The notes: generated by a model from the letters alone, not told the origin. Positions 1-9,620 are shown, numbered from the stretch's first letter. The stretch: DNA of 64,000 nucleotides from CAIVAT01 sp964525995 (GCA_964525995.1 CAZGIM010000019.1:17218-81217); one strand, 5' to 3'. Program-made: numbers and translations.

Positions 1-301
1 AGCTGAAGGTTATATCCGATGGCTCCAGGATGGTTACAGAGCAGCTGGTCAGCATGGTATTCCCGACCAGGCCACTTGAGAAACCGTTCGCGTTCAGAAT
101 GCTGTCGAGATTCGCATTGAAGAATCCCGAATAGAGCAACTGCTCGCCCGATTTAAACTTCTCCGGGTTATAGGTGAAGGTCGTCCTGGGCAGGGTGTAA
201 ACGACATCAAAGGCCGAAAGTTCTTTGATCTTGCTGCACGAGGAGCTTATCAATACTGCTGAAACAGCTATCAGGAGGATGAAAAAACAGCGGTTGCGCA
301 T
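1..301 (-). CDS. Lipoprotein, partial (C-terminus outside window)
   Basis: The reading frame opens at 301 and runs off the left edge, giving about 100 residues. The N-terminus is a short basic stretch (MRNR), a hydrophobic core (FFILLIAVSAVL) and a lipobox-like ISSSC, so I read it as a lipoprotein signal peptide with Cys22 as the lipidated residue. The following mature part (SKIKELSAFDVVYTLP) has no motif I can name. It lies 64 nt downstream of dnaN on the same strand and could be co-transcribed with it. Function is unknown. Confidence 0.75.
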   Translation of the reverse strand, partial: MRNRCFFILLIAVSAVLISSSCSKIKELSAFDVVYTLPRTTFTYNPEKFKSGEQLLYSGFFNANLDSILNANGFSSGLVGNTMLTSCSVTILEPSDITFS

Positions 302-365
302 AAGAATGGATTTTAAATGATTAACCATAATTCTCTGCAGCAACGAGCCGATTCATTGTGCAGGG

Positions 366-1490
366 TTACTTATTCAACATGACGGGCATGACAAGCATGA
401 GAATATCCTCGGCCTTATTCTCACTGTTAACCGGTGTAAGGATCCCTGCCCGGTTGGGAGCCGACATATCAAGACGCACCTCAGTAGTATCAATGTTGCT
501 CAGCATCTCAACCAGAAATTTTGAATTGAAACCGATCTCCATATCTTCACCTTCATAGGCACACGACAATCTTTCACGCGCTTCGTTCGAAAAATCAATA
601 TCCTCGGCGCTTAAAACCAGTTCCTGCCCTGTAATCCTAAAGCGAATCTGGTGGGTTGACTGGTTGGCAAAGATCGATACCCGCTTGATCGAGGTCAGCA
701 ACGCATGACGGTCGATGGTTAGTTTGTTGGGGTTCTCCTTGGGAATGACCGCGTCGTAATTGGGATATTTTCCTTCGATCAAACGGCAGATCAGGTGGAT
801 ATTCCCAAAGGAGAAAAAGGCGTTGGTTTTGTTAAACTCGATGGTAACCGGCAAACTTTGGTTAAGAAGGATATTTTTCAGAAGGTTCATCGGTTTTTTG
901 GGAAGGATGAAGGCGGTTGACTTGGCGGCGGTCACATCGGTACGACGGTATTTCACCAGTTTATGGGCATCGGTTGCAACGAAGGTGACATCGTCGGGTG
1001 TCAGCTCGCAAAAGATTCCTGAGAGCACCAGGCGGAGTTCATCGTTGCCTGTTGCAAACAAGGTCTTGTTGATGGCATATGCAAGCAGGGTTGAATCAAA
1101 TTCGACTGCGCTGGTTTCTTCAAGCGACGGGGTGCGTGGATATTCGTCGCTTTTGTGTCCCGAAAGCTTATATTTCCCTTCACCCGCTGAAATTTCAATC
1201 ATCTGAGTGGCCGGGTCAATGGTGATGGCGACCGGAATATCGGGAAAAGTTTTCAGCGTATCGACCAGGATTTTTGCAGGAATGGCAATACTGCAGTTGT
1301 CTTCCGACATATCGGTCTTTACGATCACCCGCATGGTGGTCTCCAGATCTGACGAGGTTATGGTGAGGTTGTCATCGGTCAGTTCAAAAAGAAAATCATC
1401 GAGAATGGGCAGGGTATTGTTGGTATTGATAACGCCCTGGATGGCTTGAAGGTTTTTTAGTAACAGCGTGCTGGAAATAATGAATTTCAT
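366..1490 (-). CDS. dnaN: DNA polymerase III beta subunit (sliding clamp)
   Basis: The 374-residue product is the normal length for the ring-shaped processivity clamp that tethers replicative polymerase to DNA. It starts MKFIISSTLLLKNL, the usual beta-clamp opening, and keeps clamp-like segments such as FLFELTDDNLTITSSDLE near the N-terminus and EGKYPNYDAVIPKENPN in the second half. An in-frame ATG two codons earlier (1496) is possible, but MKF is the conserved start. A strong promoter lies directly upstream (1517-1548), predicting a leader of about 23 nt. The gene therefore appears to be transcribed separately from plsY. Confidence 0.96.
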   Translation of the reverse strand: MKFIISSTLLLKNLQAIQGVINTNNTLPILDDFLFELTDDNLTITSSDLETTMRVIVKTDMSEDNCSIAIPAKILVDTLKTFPDIPVAITIDPATQMIEISAGEGKYKLSGHKSDEYPRTPSLEETSAVEFDSTLLAYAINKTLFATGNDELRLVLSGIFCELTPDDVTFVATDAHKLVKYRRTDVTAAKSTAFILPKKPMNLLKNILLNQSLPVTIEFNKTNAFFSFGNIHLICRLIEGKYPNYDAVIPKENPNKLTIDRHALLTSIKRVSIFANQSTHQIRFRITGQELVLSAEDIDFSNEARERLSCAYEGEDMEIGFNSKFLVEMLSNIDTTEVRLDMSAPNRAGILTPVNSENKAEDILMLVMPVMLNK

Positions 1491-1516
1491 AATCATCGGG
1501 GTTTATAAAATCGTTT

Positions 1517-1548
1517 CAAAGATACAATATTCTGATAATTTTTACAAA
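1517..1548 (-). promoter_or_regulatory. Promoter of dnaN (TTTG-N20-TATCTTTG)
   Basis: Reading the minus strand, TTTG (1548-1545) is followed after 20 nt by TATCTTTG (1524-1517), an exact match to the Bacteroidota -33/-7 consensus TTTG / TAnnTTTG. The predicted transcript start is near 1513, giving a short leader before the dnaN start at 1490. This is one of the best promoter matches in the window. Confidence 0.75.
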
Positions 1549-1556
1549 ACATGGGT

Positions 1557-2213
1557 TTATCGCAATTTTGGCCCGGAATCTTTCTTCCGACTGAAATCAA
1601 ACTTTTTCTCCTCACCTTTCAGGAGTCGTGAAATATTTTTCCGGTGGGTAAGCGGAATAAAAATGGCAATGACAATCGCGAGGATCACGAGTCCCGGATG
1701 TTGTTCGCCTAATACCAGAATTACGACTACCGGGAAAAGCAATGCCGACAATACTGAGGAGAGTGAAACGTATTTGGTAAGGGAAAGTGTAACAATAAAA
1801 ACACCTAAAACGATCAACAAGGCAATCGGATAGAGTGCGATACCGGCGCCTGCCAGGGTTCCGACTCCTTTTCCCCCTTTAAAACCTGCAAAAACCGGAA
1901 AAACATGGCCTAAAACCGCCGCAAATGCAAGCATAATACTCACATAGACGATCAGATCGGGTGAAGCCCCCGGCAAACCGATCCAACTTGCGAGGCTGAC
2001 CGCAACCCAGCCTTTGAAAACATCGAACAGCAGTACCGGGATTCCCGCCTTATATCCCAATACGCGAATCACATTGGTCGCTCCCGCATTCCCGCTGCCG
2101 TGTTCCCTGACATCCACCCCGTAAAATAACCTTCCGATCCAAACGGCCGAAGGAATCGAACCAATCAGGTAGGCCACGATCACTTCCGGAATAATTATAA
2201 ACACATTCATCAT
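1557..2213 (-). CDS. plsY: Glycerol-3-phosphate acyltransferase PlsY
   Basis: PlsY is an inner-membrane enzyme that transfers an acyl group from acyl-phosphate to glycerol-3-phosphate, the first step of phospholipid synthesis. The 218-residue product has several hydrophobic segments and the three family motifs: GSIPSAVW...GSGNAGATN near the N-terminus, GFKGGKGVGT in the middle and HVFPVF before it. Length and order fit the family. It follows the 1500-residue exported protein gene (77 nt gap) and ends just before the dnaN promoter, so it is probably the last gene of the upstream transcript. Confidence 0.95.
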   Translation of the reverse strand: MMNVFIIIPEVIVAYLIGSIPSAVWIGRLFYGVDVREHGSGNAGATNVIRVLGYKAGIPVLLFDVFKGWVAVSLASWIGLPGASPDLIVYVSIMLAFAAVLGHVFPVFAGFKGGKGVGTLAGAGIALYPIALLIVLGVFIVTLSLTKYVSLSSVLSALLFPVVVILVLGEQHPGLVILAIVIAIFIPLTHRKNISRLLKGEEKKFDFSRKKDSGPKLR

Positions 2214-2289
2214 TGTAGTTCAAAAATTATACGATAGATACTTCGACTTCCAACTTCAACGTTATCGTTTTGTTTCACCTTACGGATGA

Positions 2290-5200
2290 TTATTCCTCTT
2301 CTTCCGACCTGAATTTACGCAGGAAATCCCTCTTTTTTCGCTCGGTGGCAAGGGAATAAGAAAAACCTTTTGCCAGGTGTCCTACCCTCTTTTGTTCCTG
2401 TTTCGACTGTGCCGCGGCCCGGATGATATCGTTAAAAGCCAGATCGGATGAGAATGCCGTAAGGGTGCGCCCCCGGTAATTGAAAAAGAACCAGTCGTCG
2501 CGCGTCAACTCAATGTACAGCGTGAATTCGTCGCCGTTTCGCTTTTTGGCTAATTCCATGATCCCCTTGACATACTTGTTGACCTGGTTTTTCCCGATGT
2601 TTGCGATGCCCATGGCGCCATACGAAACGTACGAACGGAGGGCGGTGTCCCACTTCATCCATACATCGGCTAAAAACAGGGTGCGTTCCAGAATCTCGGG
2701 GAATTTCCGGTACTTACCCATCAGTTCCATCTCATTTTTCAGCCGTTCCGCCTCCTGCGGGCTCATCAATCGGTCTAAGACCATCGAATAGGGCGTTTTC
2801 ATCAGGTTCACACCCGAAAGGTTGATCGACTCCACCTGGTTACTGAACTTTTGCAATCCCTCTTCCGAAAAGGGGAAATTAAGGGCAAGGGAGAGGTGGA
2901 TTCTCGAAGAATCGGGAATTATGAAATAATCGAAAGTTCCGTAGTTCTCCATCTTCAGGTATTCGAAGTTGACGCCGAGATTCAGCTTCCCTTCGCCGCG
3001 AACCATGCAGTTGGTGTTGTTCAGCGCTAAAAAATTACCCTGTGCGGCAAGATTGTCGAGCTTTTCAGGCGTTGAAATACGGAATTCGGTTGTCGGGATG
3101 TTGTATTCTACGAATCCTTGTGCCGTCACGATGGTAGTATCACTGAAACTCACCTTCTTCCTGAAGAATGAAGGAGTGATCCTGCCCTCGGTGTTTGAAA
3201 ACATCAGCCCGAGATTGGCAGGCTCGTTATTCAGGTCCCTCAATGGGAATACCACCGGTATCTGCACCCGGCCCGGGTTTATCTTTCCTGCAAATCTTAT
3301 CCACTCGGGTTTCCTGCGGATACAATCCGTTATGGGATGGAACCCTCCTTCAAAATTCATAAACTTTTCAGCGGCAGCCAGGTTCACCTCACCCTTGAAG
3401 GCAAATTCCGGACTCAATACAAATTGCGCCGAGTCGCCGATGGCCCCCTGGGCAATGGTCTGCAATGCAGAATCGACGCGAATTCTCGAAAAATGAATCT
3501 GCTGACGAGCTCCGGTCCGGTCAACATAATCGAGATCGCCATTGCCGGTGTAATTCTTGCGGGAGGCAATGGAGAGGTTGGCATTGTAAAACTGATGATA
3601 TCGGTTTCGGGTATTGGCAATGACCATGGCACGCGACAAAGGCTGCATCTGGGCATCTTTAAGGATCACGAGTTTACCCGAGTCGGGATAGATTGCGGCA
3701 TCCGCGACTTTGATGATCCTGACCTCTTCGGCGTTGATGACATTGGTTCGGATATTGAACCGTGCTTTGGCGGCAAAGAATTTCAGGCTGTCCTGCAACG
3801 GATGTACCGATATAAACTCCGAACCGGTGTAACCAAGGTCGATGAGTTGCGCCAGACTGAGGGAATCCGCGTTCACCTTCCGGCTCTGCTCGTTGGCAAG
3901 CTGGATCTCTTCGCTGTCGATCAGCCAGTCGAACCGGTCCATGGAACACACATACTTGTTCAGCGGGAATTCGACCTTCGAAATGCCGATGTTGGACTTG
4001 AAAACGCCTTTCCGCTCATCAAAGTCAAAATGGGTTTGGTAGTTCTTTGTCGAGATGGTCAGGTCGGCTAAATCGTACGATTTGATCCTGAAGTTGGCGA
4101 TGAGTGCATCGAAAGTACGCCGTTTAAACTGAAATCCCTTTGAATCCATCTCCGCATCCCGGATCTTCATGGTACCATCGCCGCTTAGTAACCGTGGGGT
4201 CAGCGCCAGGGTGCCGCCGAAGGTTGATTGCTGATTGTACATGACGATTTCCTTTTTTATCGAGGAAACGATGAGCGAATCGCGGTAAGGGAGCCAGAAC
4301 TGCCGGGCAGAATCGCCATGAGTTTGTGGAAATTCTACAGGGCCGGTCACTTCGGTCATATCAAAGTCGCGGGCGATCGTTTTCATCGAATCGGGAAGGA
4401 AGAGAAAATCGCGCGACCGCGTCGTGGAATTTAGATAAGTATGAAATCCGTCGCCCCTTAGTCCCCGGTCACTCAGATCAATTTTCGAGACGAAATGACC
4501 TTTTCCACCATAAGTCGGTAACCCTGTCGTGTCGGTTGTTTTTTCCAGACCCAGTGAATAGTCGGGCCTTACCTTAAGCGGTTGGGCGAGGACAGGGAAA
4601 ATGCCTGCCGAGGTGAGCGCACCGGTAAAGTCGAGGCTGTCGGTAGCCACCACATCGAGACTTTTGATGGTAAAAGGCTGAACTTCGAAAAAGAACTTGT
4701 CTTTCGCATAAACCCCTTTCTGAATCGACTTTTTATCCCAATAAACATAAGCGTCGTTACGGTTGGTGAAGATGGGATACTGTTGAAGGGCCCGCATCCC
4801 CGACTTGTTGTCAGGCTCGTCGATCAGGAGTTCTCCGGCAAGCTTGGTGATCGCAGTTTTGACCTTGATGAGCGGGAAGGTATTGGTTTTGGGATCCCAG
4901 TTTTTACTTCTCACATAAAAAGTCATCGAGTCGATGAATGGAAGGTTGATTCTGAATTTGTTGTATTCGAAGGAGCAATCGCGGGTATAAAAATCAAAGA
5001 GTCCAGCCTCCATCTTTCCGGTAAAGAGGAAATCCATATCCTTTTTCAGGATTACCTCTGCATTTTTCGGATAGATTGTGACCTGCTGCGAATCGCTCAG
5101 CACGATCATAGGAACGCCCTGGATTTTCAGATCAAAGGTTTCGAGATTCAGGATTCCGTTGGCGGTATTGGTCACGAACGAATTAAAGAAGATCACATCG

Positions 5201-6792
5201 TAATCGGATTTCCCGGCGTGGGCTTTAACATAGTCGTACAATTTATTTTTGATCCGCGCAACTTTGTTTTCAAAGTCGTAAACCAGGAATCCCCGGTTGG
5301 CCAGGTTCAAAAGCTGAACCTCCACCTGTTCGGGCGGCTTGTTCATAAACCGCGTCAGCTCCTCGAGGGTGATGGTGCGACGGTTGATCTTTTCGGTGAA
5401 GAACTTGATCAAATCAAGGGGGTTGACCTCATCGATGCCGCGCAACTTTTCGTAACGATGGAGGGAGTAATAACTGCTCGATTCAAAAACAGCCTTGCTC
5501 TCCTTCGATGGCCCTTTCATCATCTCAAAACTGATTTTCGGTTCTCCCACCTTCCAGAACAAGGCTTCACAATAGATTTCGATTTTATGAAAAGAGTCGA
5601 ACCAGGGACTGATGGTGACCAGACGTTCATCCTTGGTGAATGAAAGCTCCTTCAACGCATCCATGTATTTCAATTGCAACCCGGGATGAAATATCGAATC
5701 ATTTTCATGGTAGATGGTGATGGAAGCCATGCTCGCGTTGATCCGGTCGGGCCTGATGATAAACGATTTCGACCGTGCGATGACAAAATCTTTTCCATCT
5801 TTCTTAAAAAAAAGGCGCGCGTCGGTCGTATTATCTCCTGAACCCACGATCCGGCTCCCCTCCATGGCGAAACCGCCCAGATAGTCGATATTGTTAAAGA
5901 GCTTCGGGATGCCGATCATCTTATCGTAGGAATAGAACCTGGGATAGGAGGCTTTTTCCTCGGTTACATCGGCCAGAACCTTATCGACATACTTACCTGT
6001 TATCGGTGAAGGGAAATACCGTTTGTGCGTAAAGCGAACTGAATCGGCCGTGAACTTCGAAAACCGCATCTGGATTTCATAATGGTCGAGGAGTGCAAAT
6101 ATCTTGTCGGGATCCTCGCCGGCCCGCTTCCAGTTTACCCGTCCCGATGTTCCTTTCCAGGTGGATGAAAGGGGATAGTAGATACCACGGGTGTCGTAAA
6201 CATTCAGCGAATCGTCGTTTGCATAGCAGGCCAGATCAGTAGCGGGAAATTCGATGTAGGGCACACTGTCGAATTTCAACTGAAATTTTACGGTACCGGC
6301 CTTCCAGCTTGTGGTTGGCGACTTGTAGACCAGTTGCTCCGCAAACAAGTTGGAGGTAGACTCCAGGTAGGACTGGAATTTCCGGGTGTTTTTATCGCCG
6401 ATCAGCTTTTTCAGGATGTCAGACCACGGGCCGAAATATTCGACCGGTTGTTTCGTGTCGAGAAAGATGTTCAACGCTTTCAGGTAGTTGTAAAAATCGG
6501 GGAATGGCCTGACCTTTTTCTTCACCATTTCATTCAGAATGAGAAGAATTTCCTTCTTTTCCTGATCCCCGAACAGGTTTTCGTACCAGTTTTTCTGAAA
6601 TGCCTCGATTCCCGGTTTGATGATCTTTTGTTCATTATCGGCAAGGTTCGCGAAAATTCCATTGACCTCGGCAATGAACTTCGCAGAATCGCCGGTAAAC
6701 CAGGCTTTCTTTTGCGCCACGGCATCAGGCAACCACAGGAATGTCGCTGCGAATGCCGATAAAAAAATAAGACGCGTAAAGGTTCGGTTCAT
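2290..6792 (-). CDS. Large exported protein of unknown function (1500 aa)
   Basis: The product begins with a clear signal peptide (MNRTFTRLIFLSAFAATFLW, cleavage probably after AVAQ) and is mostly beta-rich with no obvious transmembrane segments or T9SS sorting domain. Residues about 469-530 (from RTITLEELTRFMNK to KNKLYDYVK) look like a winged-helix fold, odd for an exported protein. The C-terminus is strongly charged (RKKRDFLRKFRSEEEE). The start overlaps the prmA stop in an ATGA arrangement, so the two are translationally coupled. I do not recognise a named family; a conserved Bacteroidota envelope protein is my inference. The frame is uninterrupted over 4.5 kb. Confidence 0.85.
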   Translation of the reverse strand: MNRTFTRLIFLSAFAATFLWLPDAVAQKKAWFTGDSAKFIAEVNGIFANLADNEQKIIKPGIEAFQKNWYENLFGDQEKKEILLILNEMVKKKVRPFPDFYNYLKALNIFLDTKQPVEYFGPWSDILKKLIGDKNTRKFQSYLESTSNLFAEQLVYKSPTTSWKAGTVKFQLKFDSVPYIEFPATDLACYANDDSLNVYDTRGIYYPLSSTWKGTSGRVNWKRAGEDPDKIFALLDHYEIQMRFSKFTADSVRFTHKRYFPSPITGKYVDKVLADVTEEKASYPRFYSYDKMIGIPKLFNNIDYLGGFAMEGSRIVGSGDNTTDARLFFKKDGKDFVIARSKSFIIRPDRINASMASITIYHENDSIFHPGLQLKYMDALKELSFTKDERLVTISPWFDSFHKIEIYCEALFWKVGEPKISFEMMKGPSKESKAVFESSSYYSLHRYEKLRGIDEVNPLDLIKFFTEKINRRTITLEELTRFMNKPPEQVEVQLLNLANRGFLVYDFENKVARIKNKLYDYVKAHAGKSDYDVIFFNSFVTNTANGILNLETFDLKIQGVPMIVLSDSQQVTIYPKNAEVILKKDMDFLFTGKMEAGLFDFYTRDCSFEYNKFRINLPFIDSMTFYVRSKNWDPKTNTFPLIKVKTAITKLAGELLIDEPDNKSGMRALQQYPIFTNRNDAYVYWDKKSIQKGVYAKDKFFFEVQPFTIKSLDVVATDSLDFTGALTSAGIFPVLAQPLKVRPDYSLGLEKTTDTTGLPTYGGKGHFVSKIDLSDRGLRGDGFHTYLNSTTRSRDFLFLPDSMKTIARDFDMTEVTGPVEFPQTHGDSARQFWLPYRDSLIVSSIKKEIVMYNQQSTFGGTLALTPRLLSGDGTMKIRDAEMDSKGFQFKRRTFDALIANFRIKSYDLADLTISTKNYQTHFDFDERKGVFKSNIGISKVEFPLNKYVCSMDRFDWLIDSEEIQLANEQSRKVNADSLSLAQLIDLGYTGSEFISVHPLQDSLKFFAAKARFNIRTNVINAEEVRIIKVADAAIYPDSGKLVILKDAQMQPLSRAMVIANTRNRYHQFYNANLSIASRKNYTGNGDLDYVDRTGARQQIHFSRIRVDSALQTIAQGAIGDSAQFVLSPEFAFKGEVNLAAAEKFMNFEGGFHPITDCIRRKPEWIRFAGKINPGRVQIPVVFPLRDLNNEPANLGLMFSNTEGRITPSFFRKKVSFSDTTIVTAQGFVEYNIPTTEFRISTPEKLDNLAAQGNFLALNNTNCMVRGEGKLNLGVNFEYLKMENYGTFDYFIIPDSSRIHLSLALNFPFSEEGLQKFSNQVESINLSGVNLMKTPYSMVLDRLMSPQEAERLKNEMELMGKYRKFPEILERTLFLADVWMKWDTALRSYVSYGAMGIANIGKNQVNKYVKGIMELAKKRNGDEFTLYIELTRDDWFFFNYRGRTLTAFSSDLAFNDIIRAAAQSKQEQKRVGHLAKGFSYSLATERKKRDFLRKFRSEEEE

Positions 6793-7616
6793 TTTCTGAA
6801 TTTAATTGCCGTCCACCGGTCCGTGGTTTTTTGCAGGCAATAGGTCAAACCGGCATGGGTTGCCGCCCCGGTAATTTGTGCGACATCCTCCTCGTAGAAT
6901 CCGCTCATCAGTAAGCATCCTCCGGACCTTAGCAAGGATGCACAGGCCGGAATGTCGTGCAATAATACATTCCGGTTAATATTGGCCGCGATGAGATCAA
7001 ATTCTGATTTGCCGGCAGCCGAAAGTTCGCCTCGGATGACCGTGATTTCCTGGCAGCCGTTTTTCCCGACATTCTCGCAGGCATTCTGATACGCCCACTC
7101 ATCGTTATCGATGGCAATAACCTTTGATGCCCCCATTTTCGAAGCGAGGATGGCCAGAACGCCCGTGCCGCAACCCAGGTCGAGAACCTCTTTACCTGTA
7201 AGCTCCTCGGCCATCATCAACCCGATCATCAGGTCGGTGGTTGCATGGTGGGCGGTACCGAACGACATCTTGGGTTCGATGACAATATCATACAACATTC
7301 CCGCAACCGGTTTATGAAAAGGCGCCCTCACCAGACATGTTCCTTCAACCACAACGGGATCATAGGCGCGCTCCCACTCTTCATTCCAGTTCCGCGCCGG
7401 GATCCTGTCTATCTGAAATTTTATCCCCAGTTGATCCTGCATGGTGGTAAGCCATGAAACCACCGCTGTTTCATCAAACTGGTCGGCGGAAATATAAGCC
7501 CGGAATCCGTCGGCGACTTCTGAAAAGCTTTCAAATCCCATTTCCGCCAGTATAGCTATGGCGACCTCGGCATCGGGATCACTTGATCCCGTAACGGTGA
7601 CTTCGATATAGTCCAT
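6789..7616 (-). CDS. prmA: Ribosomal protein L11 methyltransferase
   Basis: PrmA trimethylates ribosomal protein L11 with S-adenosylmethionine. The 275-residue product has the expected two parts: an N-terminal substrate-recognition domain (about 1-65) and a Rossmann methyltransferase domain. The L11-methyltransferase signature PKMSFGTAHHATT lies at 115-127 and SAM-binding motif I VLDLGCGTGVLAI at about 144-156. IAANINR near 210 occupies the catalytic-loop position. It starts one nucleotide after the tpiA stop codon and overlaps the next gene by 4 nt, so tpiA, prmA and the 1500-aa gene are tightly coupled. Confidence 0.93.
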   Translation of the reverse strand: MDYIEVTVTGSSDPDAEVAIAILAEMGFESFSEVADGFRAYISADQFDETAVVSWLTTMQDQLGIKFQIDRIPARNWNEEWERAYDPVVVEGTCLVRAPFHKPVAGMLYDIVIEPKMSFGTAHHATTDLMIGLMMAEELTGKEVLDLGCGTGVLAILASKMGASKVIAIDNDEWAYQNACENVGKNGCQEITVIRGELSAAGKSEFDLIAANINRNVLLHDIPACASLLRSGGCLLMSGFYEEDVAQITGAATHAGLTYCLQKTTDRWTAIKFRK

Positions 7617-7617
7617 G

Positions 7618-8376
7618 TTACAGAGATGCTACAATGTGCAGAAATTCGTCCGATTTCAGCGAAGCGCCTCCGATCAGTCCGCCATCCACGTCGGGCTGCG
7701 AAAAGAGTTCTGCTGCATTTTTCGCGTTGCAGCTACCGCCGTACAAAATGGTCAAATCCCCGGCAATCGCAGCCGTATATTTATCTGCAACCAGCTTCCT
7801 GATGAATGCATGCATCTCCTGCGCCTGCTCTTTCGTGGCATTGACGCCGGTGCCGATAGCCCAAACGGGCTCATAGGCGATCATGATCTTTGAAAAATGC
7901 TCCGGGTCAAGGTGGAACAAAGAGTCAACAAGCTGGCCTTCAACAACCGTAAAATGGTTTCCCGCTTCCCGTTCCGGAAGGGTTTCACCACAGCAAAAAA
8001 TCGGGATGACGTCATTCCGCAACAAGGCATCTGTCTTCTGTTTCAGGAAAAGATGGTCTTCCTGAAAATATTTCCGGCGCTCCGAGTGTCCCACGATACA
8101 GTACTCCACATGCAGCTTTTTCAGCATCAACGGGCTGATCTCACCCGTGAAGGCACCGGAGTCGGCAGGGAAGACATTCTGTGCACCCACTGCAAATTTC
8201 GACTCTTCGGCCACATCGGTCGCCATTTCGAGGTACAGCGCAGGCGGACACAAAATCACGCCGTGATCATTCAACTCCAATTCATCGAGTCCGTCGGCGA
8301 TTTCGGTGATCAACACTTCAGCCTCCTCGAAGGTCTTGTTCATTTTCCAGTTTCCGGCAACAATTTTCGTTCTCAT
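7618..8376 (-). CDS. tpiA: Triose-phosphate isomerase
   Basis: This cytosolic glycolytic enzyme interconverts dihydroxyacetone phosphate and glyceraldehyde-3-phosphate. All catalytic residues are visible in the 252-residue product: Lys11 in GNWKMNK, His97 in IVGHSERR and Glu169 in AYEPVWAIGTG, with the phosphate-binding YGGSC near the C-terminus. It lies between a 43-codon ORF and prmA. A near-consensus -7 box (AACTTTTG, 8440-8433 on the minus strand) may give it its own transcript with a leader of about 50 nt. Confidence 0.97.
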   Translation of the reverse strand: MRTKIVAGNWKMNKTFEEAEVLITEIADGLDELELNDHGVILCPPALYLEMATDVAEESKFAVGAQNVFPADSGAFTGEISPLMLKKLHVEYCIVGHSERRKYFQEDHLFLKQKTDALLRNDVIPIFCCGETLPEREAGNHFTVVEGQLVDSLFHLDPEHFSKIMIAYEPVWAIGTGVNATKEQAQEMHAFIRKLVADKYTAAIAGDLTILYGGSCNAKNAAELFSQPDVDGGLIGGASLKSDEFLHIVASL

Positions 8377-8412
8377 ATCTTGATTTTATGGATGGTAAAC
8401 AACATTTCAGGT

Positions 8413-8544
8413 TTAAAATTGCACGATTCCCGCAAAAGTTACTAACATACAAGCAGGATCAATTTCACCCCCGATAACCTTCACATAACTCCGGCCGTTT
8501 TCTTCGCCCATCAACGCCAGATCAGTCAGTTCCTCCCTGTTCAT
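8413..8544 (-). CDS. Possible small protein (43 aa), coupled to permease gene
   Basis: An ATG at 8544 overlaps the permease stop codon (ATGA) and opens a 43-codon frame, MNREELTDLALMGEE at the start and VTFAGIVQF at the end. The product is acidic at the N-terminus, has no signal peptide and matches nothing I know. The ATGA overlap is the same arrangement seen at real gene junctions in this window. Against it, the distal half covers a near-consensus promoter box for tpiA, and an ATGA overlap can arise by chance. Treat as a candidate only. Confidence 0.3.
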   Translation of the reverse strand: MNREELTDLALMGEENGRSYVKVIGGEIDPACMLVTFAGIVQF

Positions 8545-9620
8545 TGCAACCTTACCCTCGGATCCAGCATCCCATAAAGAATATCGACCAGGATATTGAT
8601 AAAGATAAGGATGATCGAGATAAAGAGTACGGCGCCCATCAGCACGGGGAAGTCATATTTTTCAAGGGCATTAACGATGACAATACCGATGCCTTTCCAA
8701 TCGAACACATATTCCACAAAGACGGCCCCGGCGAGGAGCGATGCCATCCAACCCGAAATGGCCGTAATGACCGGGTTAAGGGCATTCTTCAGTGCATGTT
8801 TCATCACCACGCGGGTCTTACTCAACCCTTTGGCGTAAGCCGTCCTGATATAATCCTGAGTGAGGACTTCGAGAAGCGAATTGCGAGTCAGTTCGACGAT
8901 GATGGCCAGGGGTCGGATTCCCAGTGTGAATGCCGGCAGAATAAGGTTTTTAAGATCGAGATAGGTTCCATTTCCGAAATCATCGACGCTGAACAGGCTG
9001 CCCGACATGTTTAAACCGGTGTACCTTCCCAGGATGAAAGCAAAAATCCAGGCATTCAGAATGGCCATGAAAAAGGAGGGCAGCGACATGCCCAATACCG
9101 AGAATACCAGCGAAACACGATCGATAAAGCTGTTGCGGTAAAGGGCGCATACGATTCCGATACCGATACCCAGAACAATGGCAAAGGCCATTGCCACCAC
9201 CGCAAGGATCATGGTATTGAGAAAACCGTCGGCCAGGATATCCGCGACGTTTCTTTTCGACTGGTAAGATCTGCGCAGGTAAGGTTGTTTAAGAACCAGC
9301 GCATGATCGCCCGACCGGATGAGGGTCACGGTGCGGCTGTATTTGGCGGGATCCAGGTACCAGTAATTTTGCTTATCAGTCATGTTGTGGACCGACAGCG
9401 GGGAGAGATCGTTAAGATAGTTCAGAAATTGGGTGGGCAGGGGTTTGTCACGCCCCAAATCTTTGTTGATCGCCTCCACCGAGGCTATATCGCTGCGTTG
9501 ACCCAACATCATCCGGGCCGGGTCGCCGGGAAGGACGTTGAAGAGGAAAAAGACGACAAATACGACTCCCAACAACACGAGCATACCGTATCCAAGTCGC
9601 TTTAAAACAAATTTTCGCAT
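8541..9620 (-). CDS. ABC transporter permease (OppB/DppB type)
   Basis: The 359-residue inner-membrane protein has the usual peptide/nickel-type permease layout: one N-terminal membrane helix (LGYGMLVLLGVVFVVFFLFN) with the GDPA motif just after it, a periplasmic loop of about 80 residues, then five more helices. The coupling segment EAA-like LRNSLLEVLTQDYIRTAYAKGLS sits near 240-265 (first letters approximate), and the C-terminus ends LYGMLDPRVRLQ as in the family. No ATPase, second permease or binding protein is nearby, so its partners must be elsewhere. It lies 71 nt after the DoxX-like gene. Confidence 0.88.
   Translation of the reverse strand: MRKFVLKRLGYGMLVLLGVVFVVFFLFNVLPGDPARMMLGQRSDIASVEAINKDLGRDKPLPTQFLNYLNDLSPLSVHNMTDKQNYWYLDPAKYSRTVTLIRSGDHALVLKQPYLRRSYQSKRNVADILADGFLNTMILAVVAMAFAIVLGIGIGIVCALYRNSFIDRVSLVFSVLGMSLPSFFMAILNAWIFAFILGRYTGLNMSGSLFSVDDFGNGTYLDLKNLILPAFTLGIRPLAIIVELTRNSLLEVLTQDYIRTAYAKGLSKTRVVMKHALKNALNPVITAISGWMASLLAGAVFVEYVFDWKGIGIVIVNALEKYDFPVLMGAVLFISIILIFINILVDILYGMLDPRVRLQ

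Noticed and set aside
4582..5643. 353-codon plus-strand ORF opposite the 1500-aa gene, and others such as 3337-4071
   Set aside because: They are antisense shadows of a clear gene with signal peptide; their translations look like unstructured complements and have no start context.
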